DNA of 64,000 nucleotides from CAYPIE01 sp964410665. GTDB lineage: Bacteria; Planctomycetota; Planctomycetia; Gemmatales; Gemmataceae. Both the position numbers and the translations under genes were made by a program. The DNA is taken from positions 1-64,000 of the forward strand of contig CAYPIE010000008.1 of the NCBI GenBank assembly GCA_964410665.1. The letters run 5' to 3'. Shown piece by piece: positions 1 through 9,293 of this stretch (its first letter is position 1; the number at the start of each line of letters is the position of its first letter). The notes beneath the pieces are model-generated. The model had not been told where the DNA came from and made no database searches. It saw only the letters and a list, made by a program, of their open reading frames with translations.

Positions 1-668
1 CCGTGAAAATCCGCACTGCCACGCCAGCCAGCCGTCGGCATGCCCTCACGCTTCTTGCGATCGGAAACCTTGCCGCGGCAAACATGAAAGCCGGTCGTAC
101 CCAAGCAGGGCTTCAACGCGCCGAGGAGGCCCTCCAGCTCACCGTGGAGAAGTATGGCTCGGATCACTCCGCTGTCGACGAAGCGAAGGCAGTGGTGTGC
201 CGCTACAGTCTAGCGGCCGGGGAGCCCGATCGGGGGCTTCCGTATCTGTCCGAATTCGTCCGTACCCTTGAAACGCAATTCCAAAAGGCAGATGGCGGCT
301 CCCCACAGCGAATCTCGCAACTTGCTGTCGACGGTCAACGGCTCGTGAAATACGGGCAGTTCGCGGAAGCTGAAAAGATCCTTCGCTGGTGTTTTGACTA
401 TATGCAAAAAACGCAGCCCGATCATTGGTTTACATTCTTCATCATGTACGCGATTGGCAAGGCGGTGAAGGGTCAAGGCAACTACGACGCCGCCGAGCCA
501 CTGCTGCTTGAGGGATACCACGGAATGAAGGCTCGCGGGGGTGCGATCCCAGCCGGTGCGCTCGTCATTCCACAGGCCCTTGACGACTTGATCGACCTTT
601 ACCAGGCAATGAACCGTCCCGATGAGGTGACCAAGTACCAGGAGTTGCGCGCTTTGGTAGAACGATGA
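1..668 (+). CDS. TPR-repeat protein, C-terminal part (5' end outside window)
   Basis: The reading frame is open from the left edge, so the gene begins outside the window; the GTG at position 3 need not be the start. The visible 221 residues are helical pairs with TPR spacing, for example the stretches around AEEALQLTVEKYGSDHSAV and PLLLEGYHGMK, ending in a charged helix (MNRPDEVTKYQELRAL). This kind of tail is common at the C-terminus of planctomycete TPR proteins, many of which carry a Ser/Thr kinase domain at the other end. Whether this one does cannot be seen. TPRs normally mediate protein-protein contacts, so no enzymatic role is assigned. Confidence 0.7.
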   Translation, partial: VKIRTATPASRRHALTLLAIGNLAAANMKAGRTQAGLQRAEEALQLTVEKYGSDHSAVDEAKAVVCRYSLAAGEPDRGLPYLSEFVRTLETQFQKADGGSPQRISQLAVDGQRLVKYGQFAEAEKILRWCFDYMQKTQPDHWFTFFIMYAIGKAVKGQGNYDAAEPLLLEGYHGMKARGGAIPAGALVIPQALDDLIDLYQAMNRPDEVTKYQELRALVER

Positions 669-848
669 GGCCGAAAGCCACGGTCGAATCGGGGTTTTGG
701 GCACTGTTAAACTCATCTGAGTTTATTGTCAATCATGAAGCTTGTGTCCTATTCTTGGATGGTTTGTTCAAGACGATGGCGAGGGGATCCGTCCTCACCG
801 GATCTCCTCCGCCGCGGGTGAAGCGCATTACAAACTGGAGATCTGCTC

Positions 849-3038
849 GTGTCCGCTGCTTCCCTACTTGGACTGCGCTGGTGCAGAATCACGATTGTTG
901 CCATTGGGATCATCTTTGCCTGGATCCCAGAGCTTCTCGCTCAAGGGGTCGATCAGCCCATCGATACACCGGCCATACCCGCCCGAAGCATCGACGATCA
1001 ACACCCTTTTCGTATTCTTGTGTGGCAGTACCAAACAGAGGCTGGTCAGGATGCTGCGCTGTATCAGCGCGTGAACCTTCAAGGCTGGCACATTGATTAT
1101 GGTGCTAGCCAACAAGCCAAGGCCCATTGGGGGCGTGAACGCGGGTGGCCGTATTACGTCGACCACGCAGCCGGCAAGGGAATTCTCCATCTGACCCCCC
1201 GCTCTGGGCTTAAGAAGATTCCTCGGGACGGCACTCCTTCGCCACGCCCATGGTCATTTTTTGCCCCGGCAACACTCGCTGAACTTAAAACCCGACTCGA
1301 TCGGAACGTACCACCCGTCATCAATGGCCCCGTGCTTGCGATTGCGCTGGATGATGAAGTCTCTTTGGGGACGTTTAATTCACCGTTAGAAGTGGACTTC
1401 GCACCCGCCGCCATCGCCGCTTTCCAGGGCTGGTTGGTCAGACGTTACGGGAGCACTCAGCAACTTCGTTCCCGCTGGCGGGTTGCGGGGGATGAGCCGC
1501 TACGTCCGCTCCCGTTTGAACAAGTTCGTCGCCAGATTGATGCGCAGCCGCCCAGCCAATGGCGGCTTGCCCGATGGCTTGACTTCCGAGCTTTCATGGA
1601 TCACACCCAGGCGTCGGTGTTCACCCAACTCGTCCGGCATACCAATCAACTGGCACCGGGGGTACCCGTGGGGGTAGTAGGCGGACAACAACCTTCGGCC
1701 TACGGAGGGTTTGATTACGCAAAACTCCGACACGCCGTCCAATGGATGGAGGCCTATGATATCGGCGGCACCAACGAAATCTTACGTAGCTTTTGGGCAG
1801 CCCCCCCTCGGCGGCCGTGGATGCAAACCTACTTCCTCTCGGGGAACCTGCAAGCCGATAAGTGGTTCTTATGGTACTACCTAGCCCATGGTTGCCGTTC
1901 GGTCATCGCTTGGCCGGAGATCCAGAGTCAGCCGTGGTTTGACGCGACCAAGATCCATCCTCAGGTGGAACGGCTCGCCGAGACATTTCAGCAGGTGCAG
2001 TCCGATGCTCTAGGGGTACTCACCCACCCGGACACCGAGCCGCTTTTTTCGCCGATCGCCATCCTCTACTCCCATCCGAGCATCCAAGTGGGCTGGGCCA
2101 TCGACGCTTCGGCGCATGGCAAAACTTGGCCGCGGCGATCGTCGAGTATCGACAACGCTTGTCTTTCTAGTGGCAAAAATCGTGTCGCTTGGACGCGGCT
2201 CCTCGAGGACCTTGGCCACCAGGCGAGATATATCGATCCCACCGAGCTTCTCGACGGTGTATTGACCAAAGCCAAGATCAAAGTCCTGATCCTGCCGCAG
2301 GCGTTTGCACTCAGTCAAAGCGAGTGCCGTGCAATCCGCACGTTTGTCGACCATGGAGGTGCAGTGGTTGCCGATTACGGAACTGCAATCACCGATGAGC
2401 ATGGCAATGGCTATCCTCGTTCGCCACTCGACTCCCTGTTCGGCATTGATCGGTCACGCGATCGTGGCTGGTTCGACGGCAAGCGTCGTTACGAGATCAA
2501 CGGCGAACGGTTCAACCGTCCACTTGTTGAACGGTTGGTCCAATCGGCTACCCTCAAGCATAACGGCTTGACGGTGGTTGAGCGAGGCTTGCAGACAACC
2601 GTCTATGCGAGTACATTTGCCCGTGGGCACTCGCTGTTCATCAATTCCTCCCCCACGGCGTATGTGGATCCGCAACAGCGAGCCGGGCGATTTGGGGACA
2701 CCTGGCGAGCACTGCTGGGTGACTGGCTGTCCAAGCGTGAGGTTTTCCCACTCGTCGAGTTGTCGCAAGCGAGCGGTGGCCGTCATGGGGTCGAGGTGTT
2801 GCCGTATCGTACTTCCTCGGGCGACGAGGTCTGGGCCATCGTCACCAATCCTACTCGTCAAGCGGCGGTCGATGGGCCAGGGAAAGGCCTGGAGCTCAAA
2901 GGAGACTCCATCCAGCTGCGTGTCGAGCCAGGTCCAGGGATCACCGGCTTCAAGGATTTACGCACCGGAAAAACCATCGGCTTCGAATGGAATCTACCGG
3001 TCGATGAGGCCTTGGTGCTGAAGGTCCTACGGGAATAG
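849..3038 (+). CDS. Secreted beta-galactosidase-like (GH42-like) glycosidase
   Basis: A 729-residue protein starting with GTG, with an N-terminal hydrophobic stretch (about residues 12-32) ending in LLAQG, consistent with export. The middle follows the GH42 pattern: a conserved acidic motif ALDDEVSLG (E170, candidate acid/base) is followed by a region like the family's WL..YG...L..RW segment (about residues 195-210), and a second glutamate lies in GGTNEILRSFW (E310, candidate nucleophile). A Rossmann-like region around residues 490-510 (GGAVVADYG) fits the trimerisation domain of GH42 enzymes. The likely role is exo-hydrolysis of beta-galactosides or related glycosides outside the cytoplasm. 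It lies 138 bp upstream of a sulfatase, in line with joint attack on sulfated glycans. Substrate is unknown; the family call is by motif only. Confidence 0.65.
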   Translation: MSAASLLGLRWCRITIVAIGIIFAWIPELLAQGVDQPIDTPAIPARSIDDQHPFRILVWQYQTEAGQDAALYQRVNLQGWHIDYGASQQAKAHWGRERGWPYYVDHAAGKGILHLTPRSGLKKIPRDGTPSPRPWSFFAPATLAELKTRLDRNVPPVINGPVLAIALDDEVSLGTFNSPLEVDFAPAAIAAFQGWLVRRYGSTQQLRSRWRVAGDEPLRPLPFEQVRRQIDAQPPSQWRLARWLDFRAFMDHTQASVFTQLVRHTNQLAPGVPVGVVGGQQPSAYGGFDYAKLRHAVQWMEAYDIGGTNEILRSFWAAPPRRPWMQTYFLSGNLQADKWFLWYYLAHGCRSVIAWPEIQSQPWFDATKIHPQVERLAETFQQVQSDALGVLTHPDTEPLFSPIAILYSHPSIQVGWAIDASAHGKTWPRRSSSIDNACLSSGKNRVAWTRLLEDLGHQARYIDPTELLDGVLTKAKIKVLILPQAFALSQSECRAIRTFVDHGGAVVADYGTAITDEHGNGYPRSPLDSLFGIDRSRDRGWFDGKRRYEINGERFNRPLVERLVQSATLKHNGLTVVERGLQTTVYASTFARGHSLFINSSPTAYVDPQQRAGRFGDTWRALLGDWLSKREVFPLVELSQASGGRHGVEVLPYRTSSGDEVWAIVTNPTRQAAVDGPGKGLELKGDSIQLRVEPGPGITGFKDLRTGKTIGFEWNLPVDEALVLKVLRE

Positions 3039-3176
3039 CCGAGGTTCACATCCTGGCCACACCACACACACCACGTACACTGCAAGTACCTACTTCGATG
3101 GCAGCGGGCTCCTATCTTGACATGCCTCCGTCACGGGCTCTGGTAACAAGCTGGAGTAAATTCAGGAATTAGACCC

Positions 3177-4562
3177 ATGAACCGGTTCGAATCGCGATCC
3201 TTCCGAGCACTGCTTGTGGCCATTGGGTGTCTCGGTCACATCGGGGTGGCACAAGCCGCTTCGCCCCATATCGTCCTCATCGTCACTGATGACCTGGGCT
3301 GGATGGATCTGCACTGTCAGGGTAACCAGCGTCTCAAGACTCCCCGACTCGATCAGCTCGCCCGGCAAGGGATCCGGTTCACCAACGCCTACGCCGCGGC
3401 ACCGGTCTGCTCGCCAACACGCGCCGCACTGATGACCGGTCAAGCTCCGGCGCGGCTGCATATTACCCAACACGGCAAGGATGGAGCCGCCTTTTGGCCC
3501 GAAGACCGTAAGGTGCAACCGCCAGCCGCACGGCATGTGTTGCCCCTACCGCGTGTGACCATCGCCGAACGTCTCAAGCAAGCCGGCTATGCAACGGGCT
3601 TCTTCGGCAAATGGCACCTGTCTGGCTCCGAAGCCAAGTTCTGGCCAGAACACCAAGGCTTCGATGTCAACATCGGTGGCTGCGGCTTCGGTGGTCCCCC
3701 GACCTATTTCGACCCATACCGAATCCCAGCACTCAAGCCACGTCAACAAGGCGAATACTTGACCGACCGGCTCGCCGATGAGGCAATCGCATTTATGATG
3801 GACTACAATAGAAAACCGATGCTAGTTTGTCTATGGACTTATAACCCCCACTACCCGTTCGAGGCGCCGGCGGAACTGATTGCTGGTTACCGGGGAAAAC
3901 AAGGACCTGGCCTCAAGAATCCGATCTATGCTGCCCAGATCGAAGCGACCGACCGCGCGATCGGTCGGGTCCTTGATGCCATTGACCAGTTGGGCATCAG
4001 CGAGAACACGCTGGTCATCTTCACCAGCGATAATGGCGGTTGGTCCGGAGCAACTGATAACCGTCCGTTGCGTTCCGGCAAAGGCGATTTGTACGAAGGC
4101 GGACTGCGTGTGCCACTGATCCTACGTTGGCCGGAGCTGATCACCTCGAAGGGCTCGATCCGCCCTGGCAGCGTCATCGATACACCCGTCATCAGCATGG
4201 ATCTTAGTGCCACCATCCTCGACGCTGCGAAGATTGAACAGCGAGGCGAGGAGACGCTCGATGGATTGTCCTTACGCCCACTCCTTGAAGGCTCCTCCCT
4301 CAAGCGTGAACACCTTTTCTTCCACTATCCCCATTACGCTTGGCACAAGAGCAATCGTCCCGGCGGTGCAATACGATCAGGATTATATAAACTAATACGT
4401 CGATATGAAGATGATTCCCTCGAACTGTTCGACCTGGCCAAGGACCTTGGCGAACAACAGAACCTCGCCGCAGATAAGCCGCGGCTGACAGCGACACTGA
4501 ATGCACGACTCAGCCGCTGGCTCGAGGAGACCGCGGCTCAGATGCCGACTCCGGTCAAATGA
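3177..4562 (+). CDS. Exported sulfatase (formylglycine type)
   Basis: 461 residues with a signal peptide ending near VAQAASP. The N-terminal metal site IVTDDLGW (D38, D39) and the active-site signature CSPTRAALMTG (C78) identify a type I sulfatase. C78 would be converted to formylglycine by a maturation enzyme that is not in this window. Further family landmarks are GKWHL (about residue 143) and TSDNGGW (about residue 284), which hold metal and sulfate ligands. It hydrolyses sulfate esters, most plausibly on a polysaccharide, in the periplasm or outside the cell. It follows the GH42-like gene on the same strand, so cotranscription is possible. Length is normal for the family. The specific substrate cannot be told from sequence. 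Confidence 0.93.
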   Translation: MNRFESRSFRALLVAIGCLGHIGVAQAASPHIVLIVTDDLGWMDLHCQGNQRLKTPRLDQLARQGIRFTNAYAAAPVCSPTRAALMTGQAPARLHITQHGKDGAAFWPEDRKVQPPAARHVLPLPRVTIAERLKQAGYATGFFGKWHLSGSEAKFWPEHQGFDVNIGGCGFGGPPTYFDPYRIPALKPRQQGEYLTDRLADEAIAFMMDYNRKPMLVCLWTYNPHYPFEAPAELIAGYRGKQGPGLKNPIYAAQIEATDRAIGRVLDAIDQLGISENTLVIFTSDNGGWSGATDNRPLRSGKGDLYEGGLRVPLILRWPELITSKGSIRPGSVIDTPVISMDLSATILDAAKIEQRGEETLDGLSLRPLLEGSSLKREHLFFHYPHYAWHKSNRPGGAIRSGLYKLIRRYEDDSLELFDLAKDLGEQQNLAADKPRLTATLNARLSRWLEETAAQMPTPVK

Positions 4563-4812
4563 ACCAAGATCACACGTAACGCATCGCAGGCTACAGCTGC
4601 CCGCCGTGAACCCGCGAAGAATGTTCCTCGACCAGGTAGGCAGGTGTCGGACGGCAAAGAAAGCGAACCGGGTGTGGTAGCGATCGCATGGTCTGCAGAC
4701 GGGCGATTCGCACAGCTCACTGCACCTCTGCACATGAAATCGATGAAGAGTTTGGCGAAAACGATGAAGCGATTGGCTGTGCGAAGGCATGACGATCAAG
4801 GAGGCTTTTCTG

Positions 4813-5568
4813 ATGGCCGGGGCTGATCCGCAACTCGAGTTGCTGTTTTCCTTCTACGAGAAGCTACACCGAAAAGCACCAGGTAGCGAGGAATCCACAC
4901 GGAAGGCGCTTTCTCTGTTGGACGGGCTGCCGTTGATGCCCCGTATCGTCGAATTCGGATGCGGTTCTGGGGCAGCATCGCTGCTGCTTGCCAGAGCCAG
5001 CAAAGGTAGTGTCACGGCGGTGGACATCCACCAACCATTCCTCGACCGACTGGATCTTCTTGCTTATCGGGAAGGATTGGCAGATCGGATCACTACCTTC
5101 CAAGCGGACATGGCGGAACCGCCATTCCCAGATCACTCGTTCGATTTGGTTTGGTCCGAGGGAGCCATCTACAACGTCGGTGTTGAGCAAGGTCTGAAGC
5201 GTTGGCGACGATTGCTGGACACCGGTGGCTTCGTTGCCTTTACCGAGGTCACTTGGCTCAGTGACAAGCCACCGCAGAAAGCAGTGGATTTCTGGGCGAC
5301 CGAGTACCCAGCGATGACTAACATCGAGGACAATCAGACCAAAGTGCAGTCGTCGGGCTTCGAGCCGTTAGGCTCTTTTCCACTGCCGGCCTCGGATTGG
5401 GAGCACTATTACCTTCCCTTGCAAGAGCGTCTTTTGACTTTTCGGTCGAAGCACTCCAATGATGCTGAAGCACAGCAGTTCTGCGACAGTTTGCAGAGTG
5501 AGATCGACGTGTGGCGTGAGTACGGCAGCAGCTTTGGCTATATGTTCTTTCTGGGAAGGGCCGTTTGA
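4813..5568 (+). CDS. Class I SAM-dependent methyltransferase
   Basis: A cytoplasmic protein of 251 residues. The SAM-binding glycine motif is VEFGCGSGAASLLL, followed by the acidic end of beta-2 (VTAVDIHQPF) and a motif IV-like segment (FDLVWSEGAIYNVG). This is the Methyltransf_11/25 layout of a small-molecule methyltransferase. I chose the ATG at 4813 because a perfect AAGGAGG lies 8 nt upstream (4798-4804); an in-frame ATG at 4789 would add eight residues but has a much weaker site. No signal peptide. The substrate is unknown and neither neighbour suggests one. Confidence 0.85.
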   Translation: MAGADPQLELLFSFYEKLHRKAPGSEESTRKALSLLDGLPLMPRIVEFGCGSGAASLLLARASKGSVTAVDIHQPFLDRLDLLAYREGLADRITTFQADMAEPPFPDHSFDLVWSEGAIYNVGVEQGLKRWRRLLDTGGFVAFTEVTWLSDKPPQKAVDFWATEYPAMTNIEDNQTKVQSSGFEPLGSFPLPASDWEHYYLPLQERLLTFRSKHSNDAEAQQFCDSLQSEIDVWREYGSSFGYMFFLGRAV

Positions 5569-5883
5569 GCGGCTCCCGGGCTTCCCACCTCAATGATGAG
5601 GGTCGTCGCTTCGACAGCGAAATACCCTCCTACTCAGCCCCATCCTCTACCAGATCGTTCGCGACCGCATCTACCACTCGTGCTTCCGGTCATCGTTGTA
5701 CGGACAGTCCTGCAGGCTTATCATTCTTATCATTTCATTACTGCTTGGTTTTTTGCACCGGTTAAGCGCCCCACTACGACTAGGACGCTTTTCGATTTTC
5801 CCGCAATTCGATGATACACTGAGCGAGCGATGTGGAATCGGGCGGATATCACGAAACCCACCATGATGACGAGGAGTGAAGGA

Positions 5884-6936
5884 ATGGTTCGATGGCTTGG
5901 ATTGCCGTGGTTGCTTTATGCTGCTTGGGGCGGGATGGTTCCCGATGCTGCACAAGCACAGGGACTACCTCCTGACCGTATTTTGGACGCCTATGTCGAA
6001 CTGGACAAAACCGGTGAATGGCGAGCCGATCGCAACTACATACGAACAAATCAGGATTCGACCTGGAAAGCCCGCATGCGTACCCTGCAGCAGTTGGTCG
6101 CCGCTGGAGAGGGATCCATCCCGGCACTGCTGAAAGTATTGAAAAGCGGCAACGATTCGGATCGTGTGTTTGCAGCGCAGACGCTCGGTTATCTCGCCCC
6201 GAAAGTTCCGCTCGCACCGTTGCTTGAGGCCGCCCAGAACGACCCAGTGGCTGCCGTTCGGTTGTATGCCGTCGACGCGGTGGGAATGCAAGGGGGGAAG
6301 GATCACGCCGATACGTTCAAGCCGTTGTTGCAGAGCGAGCGCAACCGTGATGTCAAAAAGCATCTGAATTATGCCATCCAACGTGGGAAAACCGGTTTGG
6401 ATCCCCGAGTGGTGGAGACCTTGTTGCGTTGGGATCCCAACACCATGGGACCGCCGAAGCTCGGTAAACCGGCCCCCGACTTCACTCTGCAGACAGTGGA
6501 TGGGAAAGCGATTTCCCTGTCGGATTATCGGGACAAGCGGGCCGTCGTTCTGGTCTTTGTCTACGGTGATACCTGACCTGTTTGCCACGGGCAACTGGCG
6601 CAGTTGCGTCAATCACTTGCAGACATCCGCCAAGCGGGAGCTGAGTTAATCGCCGTCGATCCTCATGAAGCATGGTCGGCAAAGTATATGCTCAAAGAAA
6701 CGGGCATAGATACCTCGGAGATTAATTACCCTCTCTTGATCGACCCGAGTTTGACGGTGAGTGCCACCTATGGGGTTGCCTTTGGCATGCGCATTCATGT
6801 CGAGGTCAGCAACCGGCCAGCTACCTTTATCATTGATAAACAAGGAGTGTTGCGTTACGCAAGACTCGGCACGAATTTCTCCGATCGGCCTAAGCCAGCC
6901 GAGATCATTGAGCAGCTGGGCAAACTCCCCAAGTAG
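5884..6936 (+). CDS. HEAT-repeat/peroxiredoxin-like selenoprotein (UxxC, in-frame TGA at 6574-6576)
   Basis: Read as one gene of 350 residues with TGA at codon 231 decoded as selenocysteine. The start at 5884 has GAGGAG 7 nt upstream (5871-5876) and begins a signal peptide ending in DAAQAQG; an in-frame ATG at 5830 is possible. Residues about 60-175 are HEAT-like helices (AAQTLGYLAPKVPLAPLLEA). Residues about 195-350 are an AhpC/TSA thioredoxin fold: GKPAPDFTLQTVDGK, then VLVFVYGDT-U-PVCHGQLAQLR, then a cis-Pro-type segment NRPATFIIDKQG. The TGA sits exactly where this family has its redox-active Cys, giving UxxC. The frame resumes without shift and the family homology spans the TGA. A hairpin at 6591-6607 fits the bacterial SECIS rules. 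Probable role: selenium-dependent thiol peroxidase or oxidoreductase in the envelope. Alternative: a Cys-to-stop mutation. The genome's sel genes are not visible here. Confidence 0.85.
6591..6607 (+). promoter_or_regulatory. Candidate bacterial SECIS hairpin
   Basis: A perfect 7-bp stem, GCAACTG pairing with CAGTTGC, closes a 3-nt loop GCG (6598-6600). The loop begins 22 nt after the TGA, with 21 nt in between, and its first base is G. The published bSECIS model asks for an apical loop of 3-14 nt, a G in the first two loop positions and 16-37 nt from UGA to loop; all are met. The same bases encode residues of the peroxiredoxin domain, as expected for a bacterial SECIS lying inside the coding sequence. 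Confidence 0.7.
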
Positions 6937-7110
6937 CTTGTTCAGAATGCACTGGCAAGCTGGTTTACAAAAGCACGCCGAACATGGCATCGCTGCGGCA
7001 ATTGCCGGGTGGTTGGTGGTTTCGATCCCAAGAACACCACCCCCGGCATACCAATGGATCAATGAGCACCTTTCGGATAACAACCGAGATAAACAGAGAG
7101 GATAAACTCG

Positions 7111-8439
7111 ATGCGATATGGAGCGATCCTATTTGCACTCGCGATCTGGGCCCCAACCGCCTATGGCGACGACAATTGGCCTCAGTTCCGCGGGCCCAAC
7201 GCCGCTGGCATCGCCAAGGATGACCAGAGCTTGCCCACTGTGTGGAGCAAAACCGAAAACGTGCGCTGGGTCCGCGACCTCCCCGGCGCGGGGCATTCTG
7301 GACCGATCGTCTGGGACGACAAGGTCTTTGTTACCACCGTGGTGAGTGAGCAGGAGAATACCAAGCCGAAAAAGGGGCTCTATCTCGGTCGAGGCGTACG
7401 TACTCCCGCCAAGGGGATACATCAATGGATGCTATACTGCTTCGACCGCTCCAGTGGCAAAACCCTGTGGAAACGCGAAGTGCATCAGGGCGAACCGAAA
7501 GTTCCCCGTCACCCAAAGAGCACGTATGCCTCAGAGACCCCAGTCACCGATGGGGAACGCGTTTACGCCTTGTTTGGTGACCTCGGACTGTACTGTCTGG
7601 ATCTGGAAGGCAATCTGCTTTGGTCGCATCGGATCGAGCCAAAAAAGACCTTTTTCGACTACGGAGCGGCCGCCTCACCCATCGCGCATGATGGACAGGT
7701 CATCTTCGTCTACGACAACCAAGATCAGTCCTATATCACCGCCCTGGACGGCAAAACCGGCAAGCAACGCTGGCAGACCCTTCGGGATGAAGATAGTACC
7801 TGGGCCACCCCCTATGTGTGGCAAAACAAGCTTCGCACGGAAATCATCGTTCCCGGGAAAAAGAAGAATCGCTCCTACGATCTAGCCGGCAATCTGCTCT
7901 GGGAGTTTGCCGGCCGCATGTCCAACCTGGTCATCCCATCACCGTTCGCGGCACACGGCATGGTGTACATCACCAGCGGCTATATTGGCGACCGCCACCG
8001 ACCGGTGTTCGCTGTCAAGCCGGGGGCATCGGGGGATATTAGCCCTGAGGAAGATGGGGAGTTCACCGACAATGACTACATTGCTTGGTATCGACCGCGA
8101 TCCGGGCCCTACAACCCTTCACCGATCGTTTACGGTGACTACTACTATACCCTCCACGACCGTGGCTTCTTGACCTGTCACGACGCCAAGACTGGGGAGG
8201 AAGTATATGGACGGGAACGTTTCGCGGGCGGGGCAACCTTTACCGCTTCACCGTGGGCTTACAACGGCAAACTCTTCTTTCTCAGCGAAGATGGTGTCAC
8301 CTATGTCATCGAGGCTGGGAAAAAATTCGCCGTTCAACACGAGAACCGCCTTGATGAATTGTGCCTATCCAGCCCGGCGGTCAGTCAAGGGCATGTATTC
8401 ATCCGGACTGCTTCGAAACTCTATTGCATCGGGGAATAG
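7111..8439 (+). CDS. Exported PQQ-like beta-propeller protein
   Basis: 442 residues with a signal peptide (AIWAPTAYGDDNW). The mature start NWPQFRGPNAAG is the characteristic N-terminus of planctomycete PQQ-like propeller proteins. Blades carry the repeated pattern of a G-x-x-x-W tail strand, as in SSGKTLWKR, LEGNLLWSH, KTGKQRWQT and AGNLLWEFAG. The fold is that of the BamB/quinoprotein alcohol dehydrogenase propellers, but no heme motif or clear PQQ-ligand set was found, so an enzymatic role is not claimed. The gene starts 174 bp after the selenoprotein gene on the same strand. A purine-rich sequence (AGAGAGGATAA) precedes the ATG. Confidence 0.8.
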   Translation: MRYGAILFALAIWAPTAYGDDNWPQFRGPNAAGIAKDDQSLPTVWSKTENVRWVRDLPGAGHSGPIVWDDKVFVTTVVSEQENTKPKKGLYLGRGVRTPAKGIHQWMLYCFDRSSGKTLWKREVHQGEPKVPRHPKSTYASETPVTDGERVYALFGDLGLYCLDLEGNLLWSHRIEPKKTFFDYGAAASPIAHDGQVIFVYDNQDQSYITALDGKTGKQRWQTLRDEDSTWATPYVWQNKLRTEIIVPGKKKNRSYDLAGNLLWEFAGRMSNLVIPSPFAAHGMVYITSGYIGDRHRPVFAVKPGASGDISPEEDGEFTDNDYIAWYRPRSGPYNPSPIVYGDYYYTLHDRGFLTCHDAKTGEEVYGRERFAGGATFTASPWAYNGKLFFLSEDGVTYVIEAGKKFAVQHENRLDELCLSSPAVSQGHVFIRTASKLYCIGE

Positions 8440-8470
8440 TCCGAGCAACCCGACGCTACTAACAAAGGAC

Positions 8471-8501
8471 CCTGGCGAAACAGAGGCTTTGCTTCGCCAG
8501 G
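8471..8501 (+). terminator. Terminator-like hairpin after the PQQ-like propeller gene
   Basis: A 9-bp perfect stem (CCTGGCGAA with TTCGCCAGG) and 13-nt loop lie about 30 bp after the stop codon at 8439. There is no T-run after it, so intrinsic termination is not certain. Confidence 0.4.
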
Positions 8502-8667
8502 CTCATGCATCTCCGATTCTAAGGACAGGAACTACGCAGCTTCACTAACAGCTGGTTTAGGCCCAGGGTAACTGTGCTGCGGAGACCACTGCGAGCACCT
8601 GCCCAGACTCACTCGGACGAAGCGGTACCATTGACCGCGGAAAACCAATACTGGGTTGACCATGACC

Positions 8668-9030
8668 CTATTTCGGCGTTGCTTCCCCGTGCGGGTAGAT
8701 GTACTTGCTGTTGTCGTCGGTGGACACCTTGTTGGTCGAACCGTCCTTGAGAGTATAAAGGTACAACTTGCCTCCAGCATGATACACAATCGCGGACTGG
8801 TCGTTGGTCCAGCGTGGGTAAGCAAACCATACCGGCTTGCCTGCCTCGTTAGCGAACGGGCGGGCGTTGCGGATGGTCCGCTCGTCCGCATCGAAGTCGG
8901 CGCCGTACAGGGTGCGGCCGCTCATCTGGTACTGGAAACCCTTCTGATACTCGAAACAGACTTGCTTTTCGTCGCCAGAGATGCTGATGCGGTCCAGAAT
9001 CCCGGCCTCGCCCAGCTTACAATCAATCGA
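8668..9030 (-). pseudogene. Remnant: C-terminal end of a TolB/PD40-like beta-propeller gene
   Basis: The last ~115 residues read like a WD40-like (PD40/TolB) propeller: ISISGDEKQVCFEYQKG, then RTLYGADFDADERTI, then YPRWTNDQSAIVYHAGGK, and a natural C-terminus ending EATPK. The frame stays open further upstream to 9198, but that part (rich in Arg, Ser and Cys) does not resemble a propeller and has no signal peptide. So only the 3' end of a longer gene appears to survive. The boundary near 9030 is approximate. It could alternatively be a very short propeller-like protein, which is less likely. Confidence 0.5.
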
Positions 9031-9293
9031 TATGAACAGTATTCGATCCGGGACTAAACCTGTTCCCCATGAACCATCGCAACCCTGGGTTTTCTCTCGT
9101 CTTTTGGAGAATCGTCGCTCACCGGACCACGGCACTGAGCTTCGAGGTAAGATCCGCATTCTAGCCAAAGATCGATAGCATCGATCGCCGAAAAGCACAT
9201 GTGGAGATTACTCCCTGTCAAGAAGCCCGTGGTGGGGGTTGGCGCTCCATGAATTGTGCTCTTCCTGGATGCAACAACCCTAGGAGAACAGGC

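Noticed and set aside
210..716. Minus-strand frame opposite the TPR gene
   Set aside because: No ribosome site or domain; the plus strand has clear TPR helices.
6574..6576. TGA read as an ordinary stop, giving a truncated HEAT protein and a separate small peroxiredoxin-like frame
   Set aside because: The two parts are in the same frame, family homology covers the TGA itself, the second part lacks a ribosome site and the first half of its domain, and a SECIS-like hairpin follows.
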